DNA of 7,422 nucleotides, from the NCBI GenBank assembly GCA_017398245.1, contig JAFQGN010000275.1, positions 1 to 7,422 on the forward strand. The letters are read 5' to 3'. Numbering within the stretch: position 1 is the first letter of the stretch; every line of letters starts with the position of its first letter. This stretch comes from Clostridia bacterium. GTDB lineage: Bacteria > Bacillota_A > Clostridia > Christensenellales > Aristaeellaceae. Positions 1 to 6,224 of this stretch are shown here, piece after piece. The translations under genes and the position numbers were made by a program. Below the pieces are notes generated by a model that saw nothing but the letters and a program-made list of their open reading frames with translations, was not told the DNA's origin and searched no databases.

Positions 1-58
1 CGTGTGGGTGTCCGACGCCGATCCCCTGCCCTGCGTCGCCGAACTCAATCTGCGCTGA
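1..58 (+). CDS. C-terminal end of an unidentified protein (partial)
   Basis: The reading frame starting at base 2 is open from the window edge to a TGA at 56-58 and encodes VWVSDADPLPCVAELNLR. Codon choice is GC-rich at third positions, like the genes that follow, and no other + frame gives a sensible ending here. Only 18 residues are visible, so the family cannot be named. The gene is followed by a non-coding stretch with a long hairpin rather than by another closely spaced gene, so it is probably the last gene of its unit. Confidence 0.55.
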   Translation, partial: VWVSDADPLPCVAELNLR

Positions 59-78
59 GGCATTTGATAGGAGTTATT

Positions 79-118
79 GCGAGAACCCTTTTCTTTGGAA
101 AAAGAAAAGGGTTCTCGC
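79..118. repeat. Perfect 18-bp inverted repeat with GGAA loop
   Basis: Bases 79-96 pair without mismatch with 101-118, leaving a four-base GGAA loop (a GNRA-type tetraloop on the + strand). The stem has a GCGAGAACCC base and an A/T-rich top. It lies 20 bases after the stop of the upstream partial gene. No U-tract follows on either strand, so it is not a standard rho-independent terminator, although it could protect the 3' end of the upstream transcript or block read-through. It may also be a dispersed palindromic intergenic repeat, which one window cannot show. Confidence 0.85.
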
Positions 119-238
119 GCTCTCCGAAAAGAAACCTATTTGGGGATATGTAGTTCTATCGGCAGGTTTGGGCAACAACTGTCGGCAGGTTCTGCCCGCT
201 TTTGAAAAAAGGCCCTCCCTAAAGAAACCGATTTGGGG
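119..238. repeat. Imperfect direct repeat, 27 bases, 93-base offset, with nested short repeat
   Basis: Bases 119-145 and 212-238 match at 23 of 27 positions by direct comparison. The core AAAGAAACC-N-ATTTGGGG (128-145 and 221-238) differs at one base. Between the copies, TCGGCAGGTT occurs twice (159-168 and 182-191), 23 bases apart. The stretch is poorer in G+C than the neighbouring genes. The small open frame on the - strand across this region contains the peptide PQIGFF twice, simply because the DNA is repeated, and it looks non-coding. The function is unknown. A degraded dispersed intergenic repeat is my best guess. Confidence 0.7.
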
Positions 239-244
239 TTGTAT

Positions 245-304
245 TTGACGGCTGCGTTTATTCACCGGCTATGCCGGCCAACAGAGAATTCTCTTCAATA
301 TGCT
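245..304 (+). promoter_or_regulatory. Possible leader/promoter region of the nucleotidyltransferase operon
   Basis: This is the last non-coding stretch before the operon at 347. It contains TTGACG (245-250), a good -35-like hexamer, but no convincing -10 at the right distance; GCTATG at 268-273 is poor. It also contains a small CCGGC-TAT-GCCGG hairpin (265-277) and a perfect 12-bp palindrome AGAGAATTCTCT (283-294). The palindrome could be a dimeric-regulator operator, but that is inferred from symmetry only. The exact promoter cannot be assigned. Confidence 0.25.
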
Positions 305-346
305 ACCTGAACCCAGCCCCCCTCCTCTTTCAGAAAGGCGGCTTTT

Positions 347-1351
347 ATGCAAGCGAAAGATCTGAACGCGTACCTCTCCCCGTGGCTGAAAGCCTTCATC
401 GCCGAGCACCCCTACGTTACCGGCGCGTATCTCGCCGGGTCGACGGCCGAGCTTTCGCCGGAGGACGATCTGGGAGATTGTTCCGATATCGACGTGATGC
501 TGACGATCGAGGGCGAGCCGCGCCCGAAGCCCGGTAAGATCCCATTCGGCGGCGCGGTGATCGAGGGCACGTATATCCCGTGGAGCACAATCGAAGACCC
601 CGAGCTTGCGCTGGCCGATTATCACATCGCGCACGCGCTGCATCTCGGGCGCATCCTGTACGATTCCGACGGCCGCCTGACTGCCCTGTGTGCAGCGGTT
701 GCGGCCGAGTTTTCCAAGCCCGAGCGCATCCGGCAGAGGGTTGAAAGCGTGATCGCCAAGATCGAAAACAATCTGAACGGGTACGATCCGTCCGCGCCGG
801 AGGCAAACCGGTTCATGGGGCTTCTGTTTGCCGCGGGCATCATGGCGCATGCCGTGCTTGTGGCCGCGCAGAAAAACCCGACCGTGCGCATGCGTTACCG
901 GGCGACAAAAGCCGTGCTGGCCGACCGGCCCGAAGCGCAGGAAGCTCTTTTGCGCGCTGCCGGGTTTGACGGTATCTCCGCCGCACAGGCGCGAGAAGCC
1001 GTTTGGGAAATGGCGGAACTGTTCGACCGCGTTTCTCCCATGTGCCGGGCTGCGTTTCCCTTTACGAGCGACCTGCAGCCCGAAATGCGCAAAAGCGCGG
1101 TGGACGACGCGCTCGCACTGATCGACAGCGGCCTGCACCGCGAATGCATGTTCTGGACCTGCGCAACCTACGCCCGCCTCATGCTGCAATCGCGCGCCGA
1201 CGCGCCCGAGATCTTCTCCGCGCAGCAGGAAAAGTTCGTCCGCTTTGCCGGGTGGATCATCCCCTCACAGCCGGAGCGCATCGCCGCTATCCGCAGCGCG
1301 CTGCCTACTCTGCGCAGCCTGTGCGACGCGATCATCGACCGGAAAGAGTAA
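347..1351 (+). CDS. Nucleotidyltransferase-fold protein (Pol beta superfamily)
   Basis: This is a 334-residue protein whose N-terminal third carries the nucleotidyltransferase active-site pattern. Gly31-Ser32 (in LAGSTAEL) is followed by Asp47-x-Asp49 (in SDIDVML), and Glu73 (in VIEGTYIPW) is a candidate third metal-binding carboxylate. The rest is a mostly helical domain that I do not recognise. The family transfers a nucleoside monophosphate to a small molecule or protein, as aminoglycoside nucleotidyltransferases do, but the substrate here is unknown. There is no signal peptide or membrane segment, so it is cytoplasmic. The start is supported by AAAGGCGG at 334-341, five bases before the ATG. 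It is followed after 12 bases by a phosphotransferase gene, so the two are probably co-transcribed and act together. It is too long for a minimal MNT-type antitoxin. Confidence 0.85.
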   Translation: MQAKDLNAYLSPWLKAFIAEHPYVTGAYLAGSTAELSPEDDLGDCSDIDVMLTIEGEPRPKPGKIPFGGAVIEGTYIPWSTIEDPELALADYHIAHALHLGRILYDSDGRLTALCAAVAAEFSKPERIRQRVESVIAKIENNLNGYDPSAPEANRFMGLLFAAGIMAHAVLVAAQKNPTVRMRYRATKAVLADRPEAQEALLRAAGFDGISAAQAREAVWEMAELFDRVSPMCRAAFPFTSDLQPEMRKSAVDDALALIDSGLHRECMFWTCATYARLMLQSRADAPEIFSAQQEKFVRFAGWIIPSQPERIAAIRSALPTLRSLCDAIIDRKE

Positions 1352-1363
1352 GGAGGCACCGCT

Positions 1364-2389
1364 ATGGCTCTGGAACGTTCCGTTCTGACTGAACAGGACG
1401 CTCGCGCCCTGCTGCGCGCACTTTACGGCCTGCAGGTCACAGGCCTGGAACATCTATCGATGGGAACGGCCAACTGCTACAAGGTGTGCGCGGAGGGCGG
1501 GCTTTTCTTTCTGAAGGAATTCCCCTCTTCCTATGCGCCGGAGGACGTTTTGCGTGAACACGCCCTTTTGGAACACCTCACCACGCGCTCTTTCCCCGTT
1601 GCGCGCATTCTGCCCACGGCCGATAACACCCCGTATTTTCAGCATAACGGCCATGTGTTCTGCCTGCAGGAGTTTATCGAGGGCCGCACCTTCGGCTACG
1701 ATGATTTTCCAGAGGAGCTCCTTCCCCTGCTGGCGCAGACCCTTGGCCGGCTGCACGGCGTGCTGCGGGGGTATCCGCTTTCCTGTTATCGGGAAGATAA
1801 ATGGTTCGACCCCTATCCTGCCGAAGAGATGCAGGCCGAGTATCTCCGCCTGCTGCCAATGGTATCTGATCGGGATCCGTTTGCCGGACGCATCTGCGAC
1901 GATCTTTCCTATAAAGGCGGGCTCGTACTGCGCTGCGCGGAACACCTCCCCCTGTGCCGTGGCGTGACGTTCACCGCTTCGCATGGCGATTTTCAGGGCT
2001 GCCAGATCATCTGCGAGGGCGACCGCCTGAAGGCGGTGACGGATTTTTCCGCCGCGAACGTGCTGCCCGCCGTGTGGGAAGTGATGCGCTCCTTTACGCA
2101 GAGCTCGCAGACCTGCCGCGATACGGCCCGGATCGACCCGGACGCACTGGCCGCCTATGTGCGCGAATACATGCGCTTTGCTCCGCTGAGCCGGGGCGAC
2201 CTGCGCGCCATGCCGTATGTGTATCTTCTGCAGTTGGCGCGCAGCAAATACGGCTACCCGCAGTATCTGCGCGGGGAATTGGACGAAAATTCCGGCCTGT
2301 TGCACTTTGCCTTCTGGCGGACCGATATCTGCCGCGATCTGGAAACAAAGGCGGAGATCATATCCGAAAAACTGCAGAAGCTCCTGTGA
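1364..2389 (+). CDS. APH/choline-kinase-fold phosphotransferase
   Basis: This is a 341-residue kinase-like protein of the aminoglycoside phosphotransferase superfamily. Lys51 (FFLKEF) is the likely ATP-phosphate lysine, Glu65 (LREHALLEHL) its salt-bridge partner, and LGRLHGVL (127-134) the typical helix. Asp209 in SHGDF is the catalytic-loop aspartate, and Asp227 in VTDFSAA is the metal-binding aspartate. The catalytic loop reads HGDFQGCQ, so the usual Asn five residues after the Asp is Gln214. The following LPAVWEVMRSF segment is, from memory, shared with a group of uncharacterised Firmicutes phosphotransferases. Kinase activity is therefore likely but the substrate is not known. It could be a small alcohol, a sugar or an amino compound, and drug resistance should not be assumed. 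AAGGAGG at 1350-1356, overlapping the upstream stop, sets the ATG seven bases later. A terminator follows directly. Confidence 0.88.
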   Translation: MALERSVLTEQDARALLRALYGLQVTGLEHLSMGTANCYKVCAEGGLFFLKEFPSSYAPEDVLREHALLEHLTTRSFPVARILPTADNTPYFQHNGHVFCLQEFIEGRTFGYDDFPEELLPLLAQTLGRLHGVLRGYPLSCYREDKWFDPYPAEEMQAEYLRLLPMVSDRDPFAGRICDDLSYKGGLVLRCAEHLPLCRGVTFTASHGDFQGCQIICEGDRLKAVTDFSAANVLPAVWEVMRSFTQSSQTCRDTARIDPDALAAYVREYMRFAPLSRGDLRAMPYVYLLQLARSKYGYPQYLRGELDENSGLLHFAFWRTDICRDLETKAEIISEKLQKLL

Positions 2390-2401
2390 GTATATCTGTT
2401 T

Positions 2402-2444
2402 CCGCGGTGTGCAGACGTGCATCTGTTCACCGCGGTCATTTTTT
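2402..2444 (+). terminator. Rho-independent terminator of the nucleotidyltransferase-phosphotransferase unit
   Basis: CCGCGGTG (2402-2409) pairs with CACCGCGG (2428-2435). After one mismatch, five more pairs, one of them G-U, extend the stem (2411-2415 with 2422-2426) around a six-base loop. A run of six T at 2439-2444 follows. It starts 12 bases after the phosphotransferase stop, so it ends the two-gene transcript. Confidence 0.9.
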
Positions 2445-2547
2445 GTTCATCCTGCATTTTTTGCAAAAATGGCGGTCTCTTCCTCCATTTGCAGCCGTTC
2501 GCAGCGTAAATTCTGTGCTATTTTGCAGGATTTTCCATCAATTCCGA

Positions 2548-2576
2548 TGGACAAAGAACCCATTTGGGTGTATAAT
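2548..2576 (+). promoter_or_regulatory. Sigma-A-type promoter of aspA
   Basis: TGGACA (2548-2553) is separated by exactly 17 bases from a perfect TATAAT (2571-2576). Transcription would begin near 2583, giving a short leader of about 24-36 bases before the aspA start. It lies just after the upstream terminator, so aspA forms its own unit. The spacer contains AAAGAACCCATTTGGG, which resembles the direct repeats at 128-145 and 221-238. Confidence 0.8.
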
Positions 2577-2606
2577 TTGCAACCGAAAACAGAGATCAGA
2601 GCGGAG

Positions 2607-3989
2607 ATGCAATACATCATGCGTATCGAAAAAGATTCCCTCGGCGTTATCGAAATTCCGGACGAGGCCTATTACGGCGTGCAGTCTATCCGCGCGCAGC
2701 AGAATTTTCCCCTTTCGCACCAGACGATGCTGCCGGAAATGATCGAGAGCCTGGCCGAGATCAAAAAAGCAGCCGCCATGGCGAACCATATGGCGGGCAG
2801 CCTTTCCGTTGAGTATCGCGACGCCATCATCGCCGCCTGCAACGAAATTCTCGAGGGCAAGCTGCACGATCAGTTCGTGGTCGATCCCATCCAGGGCGGC
2901 GCGGGCACTTCCGCCAATATGAACGCGAACGAGGTCATCGCCAACCGCGCGACCGAGCTGCTCGGCGGCAAAAAGGGCGCCTATATCGTACACCCGAACG
3001 ACCATGTGAACATGTCTCAGTCCACCAACGACGTGTTCCCCTCTGCCGGCAAGCTGACCACGCTCAAGCTGGTCAACCGCCTGATCCTCGCGCTGGACAG
3101 TCTCATTTCTGCGCTGTATTCCAAGGCGGAAGAGTTCAAGGATATCGTGAAGCTGGGCCGCACCCAGCTGCAGGACGCCGTTCCTGTTCGTCTTGGGCAG
3201 GAATTTGCCGCCTACGCCAAGGCGCTGGAACGCGGCGTGGGCCGCATCCGCCATGCCCGCAAGGAAATGCTGGTGCTGAACATGGGTGCGACCGCCATCG
3301 GCACCTCCATCAATGCGACGGAGGAATACGTCGAAAACGTGTGCCGCGTACTCGCCTACGAAATTGGCGAAAACTTTGTGCAGGCGGAAGACCTGGTCGA
3401 CGCCACGCAGAACCCGGACGGCTTTGTGGAAGTCTCCGGCGCGATTAAAAACTGCGCGCTGATCATGTCTAAAATTTCCAACGACCTGCGCCTGCTCTCT
3501 TCCGGCCCCCGCGGCGGCTTTGAAGAAATCAAGCTGCCCGCGCGCCAGCACGGCTCCTCCATCATGCCCGGCAAGATCAACCCCGTCATGCCCGAGGTCG
3601 TCTCTCAGGTGGCCTTCCGCATCGTGGGCAACGATACCACCATTTGCATGGCGGCCGAAGCCGGCCAGCTGGAGCTCAACGCGTTTGAGCCCATCCTGTT
3701 CCACAGCCTGTTTGAATCCATCAACCTGCTGCGCCGCGTGTCCGTCGTGTTTGAAAAATACTGCATCGAGGGCATCGAAGCCGACCGAGAAGCCTGCATG
3801 CGCAACCTGATGAATTCCACCGCCGTGGCCACCGCGCTGTGCCCGGTCATCGGCTACGAAGAGGCCACCAAAATCGTCAAGACCGCCCTGCACGAGGGCC
3901 GCGACATCAAGGATGTGGCCGCCGAGCAGCTGGGCAAGCCGATCGAGGAAATCGACGCCATCTTCCGTTCCGCCATCGAAAACTGCTGA
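2607..3989 (+). CDS. aspA: Aspartate ammonia-lyase (aspartase)
   Basis: This is a 460-residue member of the aspartase/fumarase superfamily. It reversibly converts L-aspartate to fumarate and ammonia in the cytoplasm, linking amino-acid use to fumarate metabolism. Visible hallmarks are GGAGTSANMN (97-106), the substrate-binding HPNDHVN-SQSTND (129-142), GRTQLQDAVP (184-193) and the signature loop GSSIMPGKIN (316-325) with catalytic Ser318. Gln187 stands where fumarases have His, as in E. coli AspA, and ATAIGT and GNDTT-MAAEAGQLELN also fit aspartase. Length is normal and all motifs are intact. The start is uncertain. ATG 2607 has only a weak AGAG upstream. ATG 2619 (MRIEKDSLG) has GGAG at 2603-2606, rather far away. 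The homologous fold begins near RIE either way. The gene is transcribed alone. The frame stays open upstream to 2217, but that overlaps the previous gene and its terminator. Confidence 0.93.
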   Translation: MQYIMRIEKDSLGVIEIPDEAYYGVQSIRAQQNFPLSHQTMLPEMIESLAEIKKAAAMANHMAGSLSVEYRDAIIAACNEILEGKLHDQFVVDPIQGGAGTSANMNANEVIANRATELLGGKKGAYIVHPNDHVNMSQSTNDVFPSAGKLTTLKLVNRLILALDSLISALYSKAEEFKDIVKLGRTQLQDAVPVRLGQEFAAYAKALERGVGRIRHARKEMLVLNMGATAIGTSINATEEYVENVCRVLAYEIGENFVQAEDLVDATQNPDGFVEVSGAIKNCALIMSKISNDLRLLSSGPRGGFEEIKLPARQHGSSIMPGKINPVMPEVVSQVAFRIVGNDTTICMAAEAGQLELNAFEPILFHSLFESINLLRRVSVVFEKYCIEGIEADREACMRNLMNSTAVATALCPVIGYEEATKIVKTALHEGRDIKDVAAEQLGKPIEEIDAIFRSAIENC

Positions 3990-3998
3990 TATACAACG

Positions 3999-4036
3999 AA
4001 GCCCCCGCCGAACGCTCGTCCGGCGGGGGCTTTTTT
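3999..4036 (+). terminator. Rho-independent terminator of aspA, possibly bidirectional
   Basis: A 12-bp perfect stem (3999-4010 with 4021-4032, rich in GCCCCCGCCG) with a ten-base loop runs into TTTTTT at 4031-4036. It begins ten bases after the aspA stop. It sits between convergent units. On the - strand the same hairpin lies 18 bases past the end of the small membrane-protein gene, but its tail there (CTTCGTTGT) is only weakly U-rich, so termination in that direction would be weaker. Confidence 0.92.
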
Positions 4037-4049
4037 CATGCCAATACGC

Positions 4050-4376
4050 TTAAAACAGGCCTTTATTATACTTGAAGATCGCATACAGGTTCAGGCCCAG
4101 CCCGGCCACGACCCCGGCAGAGAGAATCACCACCGAGAGCGCAAGGCCGATCCCTTCCTGCACAAAGGCGTAAGAGACGCCGTACAACGCCAGCGAAACG
4201 CCCGCAATGATCGTGCCCAGACCGACCAGGCGACCGAAGGCCGCCATATCCTCCTCTTTCACGCGCCGCCTGTGATACCAGTGTATCGTTCCGATATGCC
4301 CTTTCCGGTTTGCAATGCCGATAGCGACGAGGAGCAAGCCGATCACGACCGGGCCAAGAGCGTCTGCCATATGCAT
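4050..4376 (-). CDS. Small three-helix membrane protein of unknown function
   Basis: The 108-residue protein has three hydrophobic segments, about residues 5-22, 49-71 and 77-101. The first two are joined by a strongly basic loop with GHIGTIHWYHRRRVKEED. That loop should lie in the cytoplasm under the positive-inside rule. The loop plus AFGRLVGLGTIIAG looks like a conserved block seen in uncharacterised small Firmicutes membrane proteins, but this is recall and I cannot assign a function. A full AAGGAGG (complement of 4384-4390) stands seven bases before the ATG, favouring it over a second ATG two codons later. It follows the GNAT gene ending at 4433 after 56 bases with no clear promoter or terminator between, so it may be the last gene of the operon. 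Its own promoter cannot be excluded. Confidence 0.8.
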   Translation of the reverse strand: MHMADALGPVVIGLLLVAIGIANRKGHIGTIHWYHRRRVKEEDMAAFGRLVGLGTIIAGVSLALYGVSYAFVQEGIGLALSVVILSAGVVAGLGLNLYAIFKYNKGLF

Positions 4377-4432
4377 GCCGTTTCCTCCTTATCCTCTGCC
4401 ATGTCATAATGGGGGCTGCAAAAATACGCGCT

Positions 4433-5200
4433 TCAGGCGTTCATAGCGTCCACAAATGCACTGTCCCTCGCCGTGAGTTCCACCCATGCGGGCCGGAACC
4501 CTGCCCGTATCGCGTTGCGCACCGAGGCGACGTTCGACCACGCCGCGCAGTAAAACGGCACCTTGCCCATCTTCAGCGCCTCTATGGCCAGCCGGCTCGT
4601 CACCGCCGCGGCCACGCCCTGCCGCCGGTATCCGGGCAGCACGTCCACGCCGATCTGCAGCATCGTTTCGCAATCGGCCGAGCAGCCCGCAAGCCCGATG
4701 AGCTTCTCCCCTTCAAACGCGCCAACGGCCAGTTTGTCCAAATGCTTTCTCTTTTTGCTCAGCGCGTTCTCCCAATCCGCCGTGTAATACGGCGCAAAAT
4801 CCTCCGGCTGCAGAACGCGCGTCTCGTACGCGCACGGCAGCGCCTTCAGCTCGTTCACATCCGGCAGGAAATATTCCGCCATAAAGCAGACCTTATAGCC
4901 AAACTGCGCAAGCCTTTCGTTCAGCGCGATGACATTCGGCGTTTCAAAGCAATGCGCGGCGGAGTATTTGCCGATGTACCATTCCATCATCTCCCGCATT
5001 CTCGGACTGACCTGCGCCACGATATTGTTCCCGTACGAGACCAGATCGCACTCAAACGGCAGCGGAAGATACTCCCGCGCCTGATCGTTCTTTTGTGAAA
5101 GCACGATCTTATTTTCGCCGGAAAGAAAATCCTGCGGCTCGCAATTGCAATCGAAGGCCGATTGCTGCAGCGCAATGCGCAATATATCCCTGTTCGTCAT
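4433..5200 (-). CDS. Two-domain GNAT-family N-acetyltransferase
   Basis: This is a 255-residue protein. The C-terminal part (about 125-255) is a GNAT fold. It has a beta-strand/acetyl-CoA loop in IGVDVLPGYRRQGVAAAV (183-200, with the pyrophosphate-binding RRQGVA) and a motif-B-like NVASVRNAIRAGF (223-235). The N-terminal part (1-120), starting with QQSAFDCNCEPQDFL (12-26), resembles the extra domain of a Firmicutes GNAT group (probably PF12746-like, from memory). The family moves the acetyl group of acetyl-CoA to an amine; the acceptor is unknown. The protein is cytoplasmic. Its ATG overlaps the stop of the upstream GNAT gene by four bases (ATGA), and a GGGAGG sits only four bases before it, so it is probably translated by coupled re-initiation. 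The acetyltransferase assignment is firm but the substrate is open. Confidence 0.87.
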   Translation of the reverse strand: MTNRDILRIALQQSAFDCNCEPQDFLSGENKIVLSQKNDQAREYLPLPFECDLVSYGNNIVAQVSPRMREMMEWYIGKYSAAHCFETPNVIALNERLAQFGYKVCFMAEYFLPDVNELKALPCAYETRVLQPEDFAPYYTADWENALSKKRKHLDKLAVGAFEGEKLIGLAGCSADCETMLQIGVDVLPGYRRQGVAAAVTSRLAIEALKMGKVPFYCAAWSNVASVRNAIRAGFRPAWVELTARDSAFVDAMNA

Positions 5201-5697
5201 ACGTCCTCCCGCGCCGGGCAGACGCTTTTTTTATACAGATGCAGCTGCTTCGGCTCGTCAAAGCAATCGAATTTCTTCTCAAAATCGTGCTGATACGCGA
5301 ACCCGGCCTTTTCCAGGACCCTTGCGCTGGCGGGATTATCGGTAAAGCAATCAGCGTACACGGCGTCGTACCCGGCTTCCAGAAGCAGCCGCGAATATGT
5401 TTCCACCGCCTGCGTGCAATAGCCTTTGCCCCATTCCGCCTCGTTCACCACATAGCCGATGACCGCAGCAATCTCTTCGGGCGGCGCTTCTTTGGAATTG
5501 CTGTGGCCGATCACGCCAACCAGCCGGCCGTCCACTTCCATGGCGCAGTTATTCGTATGGATGAGCGCAGCGGCCAGCCGCATCATCGTCTGCTCGTCCT
5601 CAATCGCACCGAGCGCAGCCGGGAACCCGACCTTCGGGTTCATATAGATCTCCCGCAGCGCGGGATAATCGTCCACCTGCAGTTTTCTTAGCCGCAT
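5197..5697 (-). CDS. GNAT-family N-acetyltransferase, RimJ/RimL type
   Basis: This 166-residue single-domain acetyltransferase has motif A in IGYVVNEAEWGKGYCTQAVE (80-99), where WGKGYCTQA is the acetyl-CoA pyrophosphate loop. Motif B is DNPASARVLEKAGF (120-133). This pattern matches the Acetyltransf_3 (RimJ/RimL-like) group. Members acetylate protein N-termini or small amines, and the substrate cannot be read here. Cys94 replaces the more usual Ala in the loop. The start is set by GGAGG (complement of 5705-5709), seven bases upstream. The first ten bases overlap the end of the upstream flavodoxin-like gene, and its stop overlaps the next GNAT start by four bases, so it sits in the middle of a coupled operon. 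Confidence 0.9.
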   Translation of the reverse strand: MRLRKLQVDDYPALREIYMNPKVGFPAALGAIEDEQTMMRLAAALIHTNNCAMEVDGRLVGVIGHSNSKEAPPEEIAAVIGYVVNEAEWGKGYCTQAVETYSRLLLEAGYDAVYADCFTDNPASARVLEKAGFAYQHDFEKKFDCFDEPKQLHLYKKSVCPAREDV

Positions 5698-6224
5698 GTA
5701 TCTCCCTCCAAAAACGCCTTCACCAGCGCACGGACATCTTCATTTTCCGCAAGGCGGCCGTCCGTACTGCGCTGCCCGAAATCCTTCGCGCGCAGAAACA
5801 GGCAGTCTGTCCTGTCCGCCTGATAGCTGAGGATCTTTCGAAAATTCTCCTTTTCTTCGCCGGAGATGACCACAGCCTTTTTCGGCACGGCCATGTATTT
5901 TGCCTGCCGCTCTTCGCTGCCGCCAAACCAGCCCGTGCCCCGCTCGGCAAAGATAAAATAGTTCGCGCAGGGGTAATCGGCATAATTTGGCAGCACGAAC
6001 ACGCATTCGTCCGCCTGAGCGATCGCATCGTACAGGGCAAAAACGCCGTCAGCCTTCGGGCAGAGTCCGCCGCAAAGGCATTCGCAGCCGCAGTCTCCGC
6101 AGGGCTGCGCATTCAGCCCGGCAAACTCAACAAACATGCAGTCAAGCTCCTGCGCGGCATACTTCCCGATGCCCGCGCAGTTCCCATTCTTTCTCCCGCT
6201 GAAGGAGACGACCAGCCGTTTCAC
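5688..6224 (-). CDS. Cysteine-rich flavodoxin/NAD(P)H-dependent FMN-reductase-like protein
   Basis: The protein has 178 residues from a GTG start. The N-terminal strand and loop LVVSFSGRKNGNCAGIG (4-20) resemble the FMN-phosphate loop of the FMN_red/flavodoxin-like fold. VFVLPNYADYPCANYFIF fits the second flavin-contact region. Between them is a cluster of six cysteines (42, 45, 47, 49, 51 and 55), placed like the iron-sulfur or metal-binding insert of iron-sulfur flavoproteins but spaced differently. It is likely a cytoplasmic redox flavoprotein; the electron donor and acceptor are unknown. The GTG is chosen because GTGA joins it to the deacetylase stop and the protein then starts at the first beta-strand. 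A longer frame from 6287 would run 64 bases into the deacetylase gene and add residues with no family similarity. Its 3' end overlaps the next gene by ten bases. Confidence 0.8.
   Translation of the reverse strand: MKRLVVSFSGRKNGNCAGIGKYAAQELDCMFVEFAGLNAQPCGDCGCECLCGGLCPKADGVFALYDAIAQADECVFVLPNYADYPCANYFIFAERGTGWFGGSEERQAKYMAVPKKAVVISGEEKENFRKILSYQADRTDCLFLRAKDFGQRSTDGRLAENEDVRALVKAFLEGDTCG

Noticed and set aside
79..118. The long hairpin as terminator of the first partial gene
   Set aside because: No T-run follows on the + strand and none on the - strand; the A/T-rich part is inside the stem.
74..265. A 63-codon frame on the - strand with a repeated PQIGFF peptide
   Set aside because: The peptide repeat comes from the DNA direct repeats, the frame runs through the perfect hairpin, and no ribosome binding site precedes it.
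347..2389. Aminoglycoside resistance cassette
   Set aside because: Both proteins share only superfamily motifs with resistance enzymes. There are no flanking mobile elements and no specific resistance-family signature.
2458..2469. TTTTTGCAAAAA palindrome between the terminator and the aspA promoter
   Set aside because: It is a simple A/T-run symmetry easily produced by chance, and nothing else around it supports an operator.
2217..2606. Upstream extension of the aspA frame
   Set aside because: It would overlap the phosphotransferase gene, cross its terminator and precede the aspA promoter. Aspartase homology starts only after 2607.
2538..3893. A 451-codon open frame on the - strand opposite aspA, and similar long frames at 269-1189 (-), 1454-2422 (-), 4409-5098 (+) and 6308-7153 (+)
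   Set aside because: Each lies antisense to a gene with clear family motifs and is a by-product of GC-rich codon use. Their translations are rich in Arg, His, Gly and Ala, show no domain motifs and lack ribosome binding sites.
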